Shown here: positions 23,764 through 33,454 of the stretch, one piece after another
How positions within the stretch are numbered: position 1 is the first letter of the stretch
Layout of the letters: the number at the start of each line of letters is the position of its first letter
Source: DASQMT01 sp963835735
Lineage (GTDB): Bacteria; Actinomycetota; Thermoleophilia; Solirubrobacterales; Solirubrobacteraceae
Reading direction: 5' to 3'
Length of the DNA stretch: 64,000 bases
Assembly: GCA_963835735.1 (NCBI GenBank)
Contig: CAWIGP010000002.1
Span: forward strand, 930,001-994,000
Notes under the pieces: generated by a model
The model's database searches: none
What the model saw: only the letters and a program-made list of their open reading frames with translations
Told to the model about the DNA's origin: nothing
Position numbers and translations under genes: made by a program

Positions 23764-25608
23764 ATGGAGCTGTATGACCGGCAGTACAAGGCTGCGGCAC
23801 GACGAGTGGCGGAGCGCACCCTCGACCGGAACGAGCATGAGGCGGTGCTCGCCCGGCCGGGCGGCCTGGCGGAGGCGGACACGCCCGAGCGGATCGCCAA
23901 GCGCATGGACCGGCTGAGCCACTACTACGGCGGCGACCCCATGCTCGAGAGCAATGGCGGCGGCCCGGCCAAGGTGCTGGAGAAGATCATCAACACGGCG
24001 GACTTCGTCGGCGCGCGCTACCTCGACGCCGGCGTGGCCGCCGCGCGCGCGGTCGGGCGCGTGAACATCCGCGACGCCGCCGGGCGGCTGACCGGCTTCG
24101 GCACCGGCTCGCTCGTCTCCCCCGTGCTGCTGCTGACCAACCACCACGTGCTTCCGGACGCGGAAACCGCGCGCAGCAGCGTGATCGAGTTCAACTACCA
24201 GGACGGTGTCGACGGCAAGCCGCTGCTCGCCGTGGTCCACCCGTTCGACCCGGACGCGTTCTTCCTCGCCGACGAGGAGCGCGACTTCGCGCTGGTCGCG
24301 GTGCGGGCGACGCCGGCCGAGCTGGCGCCGTTCGGCTTCAACCGGCTGATCGAGGCCGAGGGCAAGGCGATCATCGGCGAGTTCGTGACGATCGTGCAGC
24401 ATCCGAGGGGCGCGAAGAAGCAGGTCGCGCTGCGCGAGAACCGGATCGTCGACATTCCCGACCGCTTCCTGCACTACTCGGCCGACACGGAGCCGGGATC
24501 GTCGGGCTCGCCGGTGTTCAACGACCAGTGGGAGGTCGTCGCGCTGCACCATGCGAGCGTCCCGGTGAACGGCGGGTTCACGAACGAGGGGGTCCGGATC
24601 AGCCGCGTGTGCCGGTTCGTACGCGACGCGCCGTTGAGCCCCGCGCAGCGCGCGCTGGCCGACCAGATCTTCACGCCCCGGCACGTGGAGCTCGCGCCGC
24701 CGGCCGACGAGCCGACGATCCGCATGCCGATCGAGATCACGATCCGGCTGGGCGCGACAGCGACGCCGCAGGCCGAGGCGATCAGCATCGATCCCGATTA
24801 CGCCGCGCGCGGCGGCTACGACCCGGGGTTCCTCGCCCATCCGCTGCCGCTGCCGGTTCCCGGTCCCGGCGTCGCGGCGGACGCGTCGGAGGAGCTGCGC
24901 TACCACCACTTCAGCGTCGTCATGCACCGGCGGCGCGCGCTCGCGCTGTTCACCGCCGTCAACATCGACGGCAGGCAGACCCGCGCCCCGGAGCGCACCG
25001 GCGACCGCTGGTTCCTCGACCCGCGGCTGCCCGCGAGCGAGCAGACAGGGGAGGCCGTCTACCGCGACAACCCGCTCGACCGCGGACACCTCGTGCGGCG
25101 CCGGGACCCGGCGTGGGGCTGCACGGACGCGATCGCCAAGGCGGCCAACGACGACACGTTCCACTTCACGAACGCCGCCCCTCAGCACCACTCGTTCAAC
25201 GCCGGCCGGACGCTGTGGGTCGGCCTCGAGGACTACGTGCTCGGCAACGCCGACACGCGCGACCTGCGGGTCAGCGTGCTCACCGGGCCGGTGCTGGCGG
25301 GCGACGACGAGGTCTACCGCGGCGTCCAGATCCCGCGCCAGTTCTGGAAGGTCGCCGCGATGGTCAAACACGACGGCACGCTCTCCGCGACCGGCTACCT
25401 GCTCAGCCAGGAGGCGCTGCTCGACGACATGCCGGGCGAGGAGGAGTTCTCCTACGGCGCGTACCGCACGTTCCAGGTCCCCGTCCGCCGGATCGCCGAA
25501 CTGTGCGGGCTGGGGCTGGAGCCCTACGTCGCCGCCGACCCGCTCGAGCGGTTCGAGGCGACCCCGCTGCCGCGCGAGCTGATCCGCCCGCAGGACCTGC
25601 TGCTCTGA
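23764..25608 (+). CDS. Trypsin-like protease fused to DNA/RNA non-specific endonuclease
   Basis: A 614-residue two-enzyme fusion. The N-terminal part (about 75-285) is a V8/trypsin-like serine protease: His128 in LTNHHVL, Asp174 in ERDFALVAV, and nucleophile Ser247 in PGSSGSPVFN. The C-terminal part (about 378-600) is an NUC1/EndoG-type nuclease with the DRGH motif at 439-442, followed by TNAAPQHHSFNAGRTLWVGLE, which carries the metal-ligand Asn470. There is no signal peptide or membrane segment, so it is probably cytoplasmic. The first 75 residues are helical and unassigned. AAGGA lies upstream of ATG 23764. Codon use matches neighbours. Protease-gated nuclease activity, as in abortive-infection effectors, is one hypothesis. 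Confidence 0.88.
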   Translation: MELYDRQYKAAARRVAERTLDRNEHEAVLARPGGLAEADTPERIAKRMDRLSHYYGGDPMLESNGGGPAKVLEKIINTADFVGARYLDAGVAAARAVGRVNIRDAAGRLTGFGTGSLVSPVLLLTNHHVLPDAETARSSVIEFNYQDGVDGKPLLAVVHPFDPDAFFLADEERDFALVAVRATPAELAPFGFNRLIEAEGKAIIGEFVTIVQHPRGAKKQVALRENRIVDIPDRFLHYSADTEPGSSGSPVFNDQWEVVALHHASVPVNGGFTNEGVRISRVCRFVRDAPLSPAQRALADQIFTPRHVELAPPADEPTIRMPIEITIRLGATATPQAEAISIDPDYAARGGYDPGFLAHPLPLPVPGPGVAADASEELRYHHFSVVMHRRRALALFTAVNIDGRQTRAPERTGDRWFLDPRLPASEQTGEAVYRDNPLDRGHLVRRRDPAWGCTDAIAKAANDDTFHFTNAAPQHHSFNAGRTLWVGLEDYVLGNADTRDLRVSVLTGPVLAGDDEVYRGVQIPRQFWKVAAMVKHDGTLSATGYLLSQEALLDDMPGEEEFSYGAYRTFQVPVRRIAELCGLGLEPYVAADPLERFEATPLPRELIRPQDLLL

Positions 25609-25612
25609 CGGC

Positions 25613-25963
25613 TCAGGGCTCCCACGACGCCTCGACGATGTAGCCGTCGGGATCGCGGCACTTGACGCTCACGTAGTCGGGCTCGTCCCACTGCTCGACG
25701 AGCTCGACGCCGTCGGCCTCGAGCCGGTCGCGGAACGCGAGCACGGCGTCGCGGTCGGGCAGGCCGATCCCGAAGTGCATCCACGCCGCTGGGGCTATCT
25801 CCTCGTCGCTGGGGCCGAGCGCGAGCGCGAAGCCGGCGTCGTCGTAGATCATCAGGACGTCGCCGTCGTAGCGCCGCGCCGGCTGCGCGCCGAAGCCGAA
25901 GTACTTCTCGTAGAAGCGGCGCGAGCGCTCGGGATCGCGCACCGGGATCGCCAGGTGGTCCAT
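25613..25963 (-). CDS. VOC-superfamily (glyoxalase/bleomycin-resistance-like) protein
   Basis: A 116-residue protein with two beta-alpha-beta-beta-beta units typical of the vicinal oxygen chelate fold: MDHLAIPVRDPERSRRFYEKYFGF at the start and MHFGIGLPDRDAVLAF in the second half. Candidate metal ligands are His3, His72 (AWMHFGIG) and the late Glu in GYIVEASWEP. The ATG at 25963 begins the first strand; a GTG two codons earlier (25969) is possible. It is convergent with the protease-nuclease gene, 4 bases apart. Fold is clear, substrate unknown. Confidence 0.8.
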   Translation of the reverse strand: MDHLAIPVRDPERSRRFYEKYFGFGAQPARRYDGDVLMIYDDAGFALALGPSDEEIAPAAWMHFGIGLPDRDAVLAFRDRLEADGVELVEQWDEPDYVSVKCRDPDGYIVEASWEP

Positions 25964-26023
25964 CGCCACGCGACGCTATCCCAACCGGCGCACGCGCGCC
26001 GGCGCTGTGGCACGCTCGCCGCC

Positions 26024-26802
26024 ATGGACGCCGGGCTGCACCACGTGCGCGAGGGCGCCGGCCCGCCGCTCGTGCTGATCGCCGGGATCGGGTCGAGCGG
26101 AGCGGCGTGGCAGCCGGTCGTGCCGCTGCTGACCCGCGAGCGCGAGGTGTGGCGCGTGGACCTTCCCGGGTTCGGCGGCTCGGCGGCGTTCGCGGCCGGC
26201 GCCGCGCGCGGGCTGGAAGCGCTCACCGACGCCGCGGCGCTGTTCATCGCACAGGCAGGGCTCGAGCGGCCGCACGTGGCGGGCAACTCGCTCGGAGGCG
26301 CCGTGGGGCTGGAGCTGGGGCGGCGCGACCTCGTCGCCTCGGTCACCGCGTTCTCGCCCGCCGGCTTCGCGACGTGGCCGGCGCAGCAGTTCGCCGGCCG
26401 TTCGCTGCAGCTGACGTTCTTCCTGGGCGGAAAGCTGCGGCGGGTCGCGCCCCGGATCGTCACGCGCCCGCGGCTGCGGCGCCTGTTCTACGGGCAGTAC
26501 TTCGCCCACCCCGAGCGGCTCACCCCCGGCGAGGCGTACGCCGTCCTCGTCACGATGCTCGAAAGCGCCGGCTTCCGGGACACGCTGACCGAGCTCGACG
26601 GCCACCGGTTCGAGGGCGAGATCGGCGTGCCGGTCACGATCGCCTGGGGCACCCGCGACGCGCTGCTGCTGCCCACCCAGGCGCTGCGCGCGCGCCGGCT
26701 GCTGCCGAACGCGCGCCACGTCTGGCTGCACGGTTGCGGGCACGTGCCGATGAGCGACGATCCCGAGCAGGTCGCCCGCGTGCTGCTGGAGGGGAGCGCT
26801 AA
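26024..26802 (+). CDS. Alpha/beta hydrolase (probable missing base near 3' end)
   Basis: A hydrolase with the catalytic triad visible: Ser in GNSLGGAVGLEL, Asp in AWGTRDALLL, and His in HGCGHVPMSDDPEQVARVLLEG. The oxyanion region is PPLVLIAGIGSSGAAW. The native frame has no stop at the expected place and would run on antisense to recQ as far as 27550. Adding one G to the GGGG run at 26791-26794 would give the ending LLEGER and a stop at 26802, a 259-residue protein of normal length. A homopolymer deletion is therefore likely. It is convergent with recQ, 1 base apart. Substrate unknown. Confidence 0.75.
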
Positions 26803-26803
26803 A

Positions 26804-28865
26804 CTAGAACGCCGTCGACAGCGCCAGCGGGTACACCGCCGGCGCGCCGCGCCGGCGCAGCTGGCCCGCCAGCATCGCGAGCGTCCAGCCGCTGAAGCGG
26901 ATGTCGTCGACCAGCAGGCACGGGCCGGCGGGCAGCGCGCCGCTCACGGCGAACTGCCCGCGCACGTTCGCGACCTGCTGCGCGGAGTTCGCCATCTCGC
27001 GCTGCGGCGGGCCGTCGCCGGTGCGCTCGAGCGCGGCGATGAACGGCAGCCCGAGGGCGGCGGCGAGGCGCGCGCCGAAGTCCGGCACGAGCGCGCCGCT
27101 GCGCCGCGACGGCACCGCGGTCACCCAGGCGAGCGGCGCGCCCCAGGCGCGCACGGCCTCGGCGGCCGCGTCGACCAGCTCGTCGTCGAAGCGCCCCGTG
27201 CGCCGCCCGGCCTGCACGAGCGGGTCCCAGCCGCCGTCGCCGAGCCGCGCCAGCGCCCGGCCCTCCTCGGCCCGCACGTCGTCGGGGATCTTGCGCATCG
27301 CGCCGTCCTCGGCGGGCGCCATCTTCTTGACCTCGAGCAGCAGCGGCTTGGAGCGCAGGTGCAGCGCCGCCGTCCGCACCAGCTCCGGATCGAGCGGCTC
27401 GGCGAAGCGCGGCCCGGCACACACCGCGCAGCGTCCGCAGTCGCGCGGCTCCGGGTCGTCGAGCTCCTCCTGCAGCGCGCGCATCAGGCAGCGCCCGTCG
27501 GCCCCGAGCGCCGCCATCGCGGATTGCTCGCGCGCGGCGCAGCGCGGTGACCGCGGCGTAGCGGTCGCCGTCGTAGGTCCACTCCGCGCCCGGCCGGCGG
27601 ACCCAGCGGCTTCCGGATCGCGCCACCGCGCCCTCGACGTCGAGCACCTTCAGCATCGCCTCGATCCGCCCGCGGCCGAGGTTGACCACGCTCGTCAGTG
27701 CCGTCAGCGACAGCCCCTCCTCCCCCGCCGCGTCGAGGGCCTCGAGTACGCGCTCGACGAACTCGCGCCGCGGGAACGCCTGCTCGATGAAGAAGTCCTG
27801 GATGCGGCGGTCCTCGGTGCCGCGCAGCAGCACGACGTCGGCGTGCGCGACGCCGCGGCCGGCGCGCCCGACCTGCTGGTAGTAGGAGATGACCGAGCCC
27901 GGCGCCTGGTAGTGGACGACGAACCCGAGGTCGGGCTTGTCATAGCCCATCCCGAGCGCGCTGGTGGCGACGACCGCCTTGATCTCGTTGGCCAGCAGCC
28001 GCTCCTCGACCGCGACCCGGGCGTCGGTCTCGATCTCGCCGCTGTATGCCTCGGCGGCGATCGCCGTGGGTGTTCAGCCAGCCCGCGACCAGCTCGGCGT
28101 CGCGCTTGGTCAGCGTGTAGACGATGCCCGAGCCCTCCAGCCGCGGCAGCCACGTCGCGAGCCACGCCAGCCGCTCGGCCTGCGCGGGCAGCTCGACTAC
28201 CTCGAGCCGCAGGCTGGAGCGCCCGAGCGGCCCGCGGTAGGTGCGCAGCGGCGCCGCGCCGCCGCGCGCGCAGCTGCTCCTCCACGTCCGCGACCACGCG
28301 GTCGTTCGCGGTCGCGGTGGTGCCGAGCACGGCGACGCCGTCCGGCAGGCGCTCGAGCATCTCGGCGAGGCGCCGGTAGTCGGGGCGGAAGTCGTGGCCC
28401 CAGTCGGAGATGCAGTGCGCCTCGTCGACCACGAGCAGCCCGACGCGCTCGGCGAACAGCGGCAGCATCGCGTCGCGGAACTGCGGGTTGTTGAGCCGCT
28501 CGGGGGAGATCAGCAGCAGGTCGACCGCGTCGCGCGCGAGCAACTCCTGTACCTCCTCCCACGCGTCGCGGTTGGTCGAGTTGATCGTGTGCGCGCGGAT
28601 CCCGAGCCGCTCGGCGGCGGCGATCTGATTGCGCATCAACGCGAGCAGCGGGGAGACGATCAGCGCCGGCCCGGCTTGCCGCTCGCGCAGCAGCGCGGTG
28701 GCGATGAAGTACACGGCCGACTTGCCCCAGCCGGTGCGCTGGACGCACAGCACGCGCCCGCGGTCGCGCGACGAGGTCGCGCACGGCCTCGAGCTGGTGC
28801 GGGCGGAATGCGGCGTCGCCGCCCGCCAGGCCGCGCAACAGTTCGGTGGCGCGTTCGTCGATCAT
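26804..28865 (-). CDS. recQ: RecQ-family helicase fused to phosphoribosyltransferase domain (four frameshifts)
   Basis: ATP-dependent 3'-5' DNA helicase. Visible motifs, in order: FRPHQLEAVRDLVA, Walker A-like RTGWGKS, DEAH box VVDEAHCISDWGHDF, GTTATANDR, STSALGMGY-type SALGMGYDKPDLGFV, QQVGRAGRG, then a Cys cluster (CLM...CGRCAVC) for zinc. The C-terminal 150 residues form a phosphoribosyltransferase-like domain with the PRPP loop VDDIRFSGWTLAML, as in actinobacterial RecQ fusions. The frame changes at about 28766, 28258, 28062 and 27533, each fixed by removing one base; the corrected length is 685 codons. Four similar insertions in one otherwise intact gene suggest sequence error, though a pseudogene is not excluded. 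Start ATG 28865. Confidence 0.82.
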
Positions 28866-29034
28866 GACCACCGACAGTAGGAGGTGCGCCAGGTTCCTCG
28901 CCCCCCAGTTTCCCTGGCTTCTACGCCGGGTAGTAGCCTGCCCGGCGCGACCCGGGCGATCCCCGGCGTCGCCAGGGGAATCCGGCGGCGGCCCAGAAGG
29001 CTGCCGCCCTCAACTCCAATCAAGGAGGGGGAAG

Positions 29035-30580
29035 GTGCACAGAGCATTCATCGCGGCCGCATCCACGGTCGCCGTGTCGCTCGCGCTGGTGCCTGCCGCG
29101 CAGGCGATCGACAGGGTCAACACGGAGAAGCTGCGCAAGGGGGTGACGGTCGACGGGATCCTCGAGCACGAGCGCGCGCTGCAGCGGATCGCGATCGCGC
29201 ACGGCGGAAACGCGCGCGGCGACGACGCCCGGCTATGACGCATCGGTCGACTACGTCGCCAGCCGCCTGCGCAACGCGGGCTATCGCGTCAGCCTGGACG
29301 AGTTCGACTTCCCGGAGTGGACGCTGAACGGGCCGTCGACGCTCGCCGAGGTGTCGCCGACCGCCCGCACGTTCACCGAGGGAACCGACTACATCGTGTC
29401 GCAGTTCTCAGGCGCCGCCGACAACCTCACGGCGCAGGTCGTGCCGACGAACGACATCGTGATCCCGCCGCCGGGCGGCCCGGGCACGAGCACGAGCGGC
29501 TGTGAGCCGGGCGACTTCCCGGCCGCGACCGCCGGGAACATCGCGCTGATGATGCGCGGCACGTGTCCGTTCGTGCAGAAGTACCAGATGGCGAAGGACG
29601 CCGGCGCGGTCGCGGCGCTGATCTTCAACGATGGCTTCGAGGGCCGGACCGATCCGCTCTTCATCACCTCGCCGGTGAACATCGGCATCCCGACGATCAT
29701 GATCAGCTCAGGTATCGGCCAGTCGCTGAACACCGAGGCGCAAGCCGGTCCGGTGTCCGTGAACGTCGACGTGGACGCGACGACCACGCCGAACACCGAG
29801 GTGAACGTGATCGCCGACAGCCCGAGCGGCAAGAAGGACCGGACGATCGTGCTCGGCGGGCATCTCGATTCGGTCGAGGCAGGGCCCGGCATCAACGACA
29901 ACGGCTCCGGCACCTCGGCGCTCATCGAGATCGCCGAGCAGGCCGCCAAGCTCAACCAGAACCCGCGGAACCGCCTGCGGTTCGCGTTCTGGGGCGCCGA
30001 GGAGGCCGGACTGGTGGGCTCCACGGCGTACGTCGCCGAGCAGGTGGAGACCGGCGGGATCGAGGACATCGAGGCGAACCTCAACTTCGACATGATCGGC
30101 TCGCCCAACTTCGTCCGCTTCGTCTACGACGGCGACCTGTCCGATTCGGCGCCGCCCCCGGGCGGGGCTCCCGACGGCTCGGGCGATATCGAGCAGCTGT
30201 TCAACAGCTACTTCCGCTCGCAGGGGCTCGTGACGGACCCGACCGCATTCGACGGCCGGTCCGACTACGGACCGTTCATCGCGAACGGCGTGCCCGCCGG
30301 CGGCCTGTTCACGGGTGCCGAGGGGATCAAGACGTCACGGCAGGAGGCCATCTACGGCGGCTTCGCCGGGCTGGCGTTCGACCCGTGCTACCACCAGGCG
30401 TGTGACACGTTCTTCAACCTGAACTACACGGCGCTCGACCAGATGTCGGACGCCGCGGCGCATGCCGGCTGGACGCTCGCGCGTTCGCGGAGCCCGGTCA
30501 CCGAGGCCGAGGCGGCCAAGGTGAAGAAGGGCAAGAGGGTGAAGCACTGGAAGTACCAGGGCCCGTTCCGGGTCCGCTAG
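29035..30580 (+). CDS. Secreted M28-family aminopeptidase with PA domain (one-base frameshift)
   Basis: Exported zinc aminopeptidase. The GTG start at 29035 follows AAGGAGGGGG and opens a Sec signal peptide (HRAFIAAASTVAVSLALVPA, cleavage after AQA). One extra base near 29212 (AAC-G-CGC) breaks the frame; corrected reading gives GGNRATTPGYDASVDYV-like sequence and 514 residues. A protease-associated domain follows (GNIALMMRGTCPFVQKYQMA, GAVAALIFNDG). The peptidase core has the metal ligands in GGHLDSVEAGPGINDNGSG, FWGAEEAGLVGS (catalytic Glu) and LNFDMIGSPN, and a late CYHQACDT. It is similar to Streptomyces-type aminopeptidases. A hairpin terminator follows the gene. Confidence 0.87.
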
Positions 30581-30592
30581 CCGCATTGCGTT

Positions 30593-30619
30593 GGAGGGCG
30601 GTCCGCCGGACCGCCCTCC
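30593..30619. terminator. Hairpin terminator after M28 peptidase gene
   Basis: A perfect 12-bp inverted repeat (30593-30604 with 30608-30619, ggagggcggtcc) has a 3-base loop and starts 12 bases after the peptidase stop. There is no T-tract, as is common for terminators in high-G+C actinobacteria. Confidence 0.75.
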
Positions 30620-30647
30620 ATCGCTCGTCGCTCGGTAACTTCGGGGC

Positions 30648-32729
30648 ATGGAACGCGACGTCCCCGGCGCCTGCCCACTCGACTGCCCCGACGGCTGCTC
30701 GTGGATCGTGACGGTCCGCGACGGCGAGGCGGTGAAGCTGCGCGGCAACGCCGAGCATCCGTTCACGCGCGGCGCGCTGTGCGCCAAGGTCGCCCGCTAC
30801 CTCGACCACACGCGGGCGCCCGACCGGCTCCTGCACCCGCTCCGGCGCGTCGGCGCAAAGGGCGAAGGGCGGTTCGAGCGGATCGGCTGGGACGAGGCGC
30901 TCGACGAGATCGCGCAGCGGCTGCTGGAGATCCGCGACCGCCATGGCGGCGAGGCGATCTGGCCGTTCCAGGGCACGGGCACGCTCGGCTACCTGCAGGG
31001 GCTCGAGGGCCGCTCCGGCGCGCGCCTCTGGAACGTGCTCGGCGCGAGCCTGCACAACCCGAGCATCTGCTCGATCGCGGGCTCCGACGGGCTGCGCTAC
31101 ACGACCGGGACCAACCGCGGCATGGACCCGGAGGCGTTCCAGCACGCGCGGCTGATCCTGCTCTGGGGATCGAACCCGCTGACGAGCCACCACCACATCT
31201 GGAAGTTCGTCGCCGCCGCCCGTGAGCAGGGCGCGCACCTCGTGGTGATCGACCCCGTGCGCACGCGCACCGCGCGCCAGGCCGACGAGCACCTCGCGCC
31301 GCGGCCGGGCACCGACGCGGCGCTGGCGCTGGCGCTGATGCACGAGGTCGTACGGCGCGGCGCGCACGATGAGGCGTTCCTGCGCGAGCTCTGCCTCGGC
31401 TGGGACGGCTACCGCGAGCGGCTGGACGAGTTCCCGCCAGAGCGCGCGGCGGAGATCTGCGACCTGCCGGTCGAGCGGATCGTCGCGCTCGGCGAGCGGC
31501 TGGCGACCACGCGGCCGACCGCGATCCGCGCCACAATGGGAATCCAGCGCCACGCCGGCGGCGGGATGGCGCTGCGGACGCTCGCGACGATCCCGGCCGT
31601 GACCGGCGACTGGGCGCTGCCCGGCGGCGGGCTCGCCTACTCCACCAGCGGCTACTTCCGCGGCGACCGCGCCGCGCTCGCGCGCGACGACCTGCGCCCG
31701 CATCCGGTCCGCTCGCTGTTGATGACGCGGATCGGCGACGTTCTGCTCGACGCCGAGCCGCCGGTTCAGGCGCTCGTCGTCTACGGCGCGAACCCGCTCG
31801 CGTCGAACCCGGACACCGGCAAGGTCCGCCGCGCGCTCGCGCGCGAGGACCTCTTCACGGTCGTGATCGAGCAGGCGCCGACCGACACCGTCGACTACGC
31901 CGACATCGTGCTCCCGTCGACGATGCAGACCGAGCACACCGACGTCCACGACGGCTACGGGCACATGTACCTGGCGTGGAACGAGCCCGCGACCGAACCG
32001 CCCGGCGAGTGCCTCCCGCACACCGAGATCTTCCGCCGGCTGGCGCGCGCGATGGGGCTGGAGGAGCCGGCGCTGTACGACGACGACCTCGCGCTGGCAC
32101 ACACGCTGGTGGAGAGCGGCGACCCGACGCTCGACGGCGTGACGGTGGAGCGACTGCGCCGCGACGGCTGGGTCCGGCTCGGCCATCCGCACCCGCTGGT
32201 GCCGTTCGCGTCCGGCTTCCCGACGCCCTCGGGCAAGCTCGAGCTGTACTCGGCGCGCGCGGCGGCCGCCGGCCACGACCCGGTGCCCGGCTACACGCCG
32301 CCGGCCGAGGCCGCCGACCCGGGCGAGGACCGGCTCGCGCTGATCGCGGCGGCCTCGCACTGGTTCCTGAACTCGACGTTCGGCAACGCGCCGGACCAGC
32401 GGCGCCGCGCCGGCGCGCCGACGATCGCGCTGCACCCCGACGACGCCGCGGAGCGCGGGCTCGGCGCCGGCGACCGCGTGCGGGTCGGCAACGAGCGCGG
32501 CAGCTTCGAGGCGGTGCTGGCGGTCGACGACACCGCGCGGCCGGGCGTGGCGGCGACGACCAAGGGCCACTGGCCGAAGCTGCTCGCCGGCGGCGAGAAC
32601 ATCAACGCCGCGACGGAGGAGCGCGACGCCGACCTCGGCGGCGGCGCCGTCTATCACGACTGCTCGGTGTGGGTCCGCGCCGCAGTGCCCGCCGCGCCTC
32701 GCCCGCTCAGCGCGTCGCTGTCGGAGTAG
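30648..32729 (+). CDS. Molybdopterin-dependent oxidoreductase (DMSO reductase superfamily)
   Basis: A 693-residue bis-MGD enzyme. The N-terminus ACPLDCPDGCSW plus GALCAKVARY supplies four Cys for a [4Fe-4S] cluster. The central part has LLWGSNPLTSHHHIWKF, VVIDPVRTRTARQAD, GGGMALRTLATIPAVTGDW and VVYGANPLASNPDTG; the C-terminal dinucleotide-binding domain has LHPDDAAERGLGAGDRVRV. The Cys in NPSICSIAGSDG is a candidate molybdenum ligand. There is no Tat signal, so it is probably cytoplasmic, and no partner subunit is adjacent. Length suits the soluble catalytic-subunit class. The substrate cannot be assigned; formate, thiosulfate and N- or S-oxides are used by relatives. Confidence 0.85.
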   Translation: MERDVPGACPLDCPDGCSWIVTVRDGEAVKLRGNAEHPFTRGALCAKVARYLDHTRAPDRLLHPLRRVGAKGEGRFERIGWDEALDEIAQRLLEIRDRHGGEAIWPFQGTGTLGYLQGLEGRSGARLWNVLGASLHNPSICSIAGSDGLRYTTGTNRGMDPEAFQHARLILLWGSNPLTSHHHIWKFVAAAREQGAHLVVIDPVRTRTARQADEHLAPRPGTDAALALALMHEVVRRGAHDEAFLRELCLGWDGYRERLDEFPPERAAEICDLPVERIVALGERLATTRPTAIRATMGIQRHAGGGMALRTLATIPAVTGDWALPGGGLAYSTSGYFRGDRAALARDDLRPHPVRSLLMTRIGDVLLDAEPPVQALVVYGANPLASNPDTGKVRRALAREDLFTVVIEQAPTDTVDYADIVLPSTMQTEHTDVHDGYGHMYLAWNEPATEPPGECLPHTEIFRRLARAMGLEEPALYDDDLALAHTLVESGDPTLDGVTVERLRRDGWVRLGHPHPLVPFASGFPTPSGKLELYSARAAAAGHDPVPGYTPPAEAADPGEDRLALIAAASHWFLNSTFGNAPDQRRRAGAPTIALHPDDAAERGLGAGDRVRVGNERGSFEAVLAVDDTARPGVAATTKGHWPKLLAGGENINAATEERDADLGGGAVYHDCSVWVRAAVPAAPRPLSASLSE

Positions 32730-32739
32730 GTTGCGCGAG

Positions 32740-33075
32740 ATGCGCACCCCCTTCGCCGCCGCCCTGCTCGCGGCCGCCGTCCTCATCCTGCTCCCGTCCA
32801 CAGCGTCCGCCGCGCCCAAGCTGCGCGCGTGCGGGAACCTCGAATCCGCCGGCGTGCTCATCGGCGACATCACGACCAAGCGCGTGAGGTGTCCGACCGC
32901 GCGCGAGGTCGCGCGCGCCGTGCCGGCGGCCTGCGGCAACCAGGGCACCTGCCAGGTGCGCGGCTACAGCTGCATCACCGCGCGGGCGCTCGAGGAGCTG
33001 CGCTTCGCGCGCTGCTCGAAGCCGCGCGGCAACAGCGAGCTCTACCAGGTGATCCGCTTCGACTTCGGCTCCTGA
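32740..33075 (+). CDS. Small secreted Cys-rich protein
   Basis: A 111-residue hypothetical exported protein. The signal peptide covers residues 1-25 (MRTPFAAALLAAAVLILLPS, then TASAA with cleavage near SAA-PK). The mature part has six Cys (ACGN, VRCPT, AACGNQ, GTCQV, YSCIT, ARCSK), enough for three disulfides, and is basic overall. The ATG at 32740 uses GGAGTAGG at 32723-32730; an in-frame TTG at 32731 is the alternative. It begins 10 bases after the molybdoenzyme stop, so the two may share a transcript. No family recognised. Confidence 0.72.
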   Translation: MRTPFAAALLAAAVLILLPSTASAAPKLRACGNLESAGVLIGDITTKRVRCPTAREVARAVPAACGNQGTCQVRGYSCITARALEELRFARCSKPRGNSELYQVIRFDFGS

Positions 33076-33081
33076 CCACTG

Positions 33082-33454
33082 ATGCTCCAGCACGTCACGC
33101 TCGAGATCGCCCGCGACCGCGTCGAGGACTGCGTGCGCTTCTGGGGCCTGCTCGGGTTCGAGCCGATGGTCGCGCCGCCGCTGCTGCGCGACCGCTTCAC
33201 ATGGGTCGCGAGCGAGGGGACGCAGATCCACCTCCAGCCGCTCGACGACCCGATCGTGCCCGACCAGGGTCACGTCGCCGTGCATGCGCCCGACTACGAG
33301 GCGACGCTGGCGGCGCTGCGGCGACGCGGGCTTCGAGCTGACCGCGGGCAGCAACGCCTGGAACGCGCCGCGCACGTTCGTGCGCTGCCCGGCCGGGCAT
33401 CGCGTGGAGATCATGTCCAAGCCGCCCTACCCGCCCTGGCCGGGCGAGGACTAG
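33082..33454 (+). CDS. VOC-superfamily protein (one-base frameshift)
   Basis: A small vicinal oxygen chelate protein: MLQHVTLEIARDRVEDCVRF is the first strand-helix unit, with TWVASEGTQIHLQP later. The frame is lost at about 33322; after removal of one extra C it continues DAGFELTAGSNAWNAPRTF, RCPAGHRVEIMSKPPYP and stops at 33454, giving about 123 residues. Candidate metal ligands are His4, His in QIHLQP and Glu in HRVEIMS. It begins 6 bases after the small secreted protein and overlaps the convergent CNNM gene by 4 bases. Substrate unknown; the break is probably a sequencing error. Confidence 0.75.

Noticed and set aside
25775..27550. 591-residue extended alpha/beta hydrolase
   Set aside because: Residues beyond about 26800 are antisense to recQ; the run-on is better explained by one missing G before the true stop.
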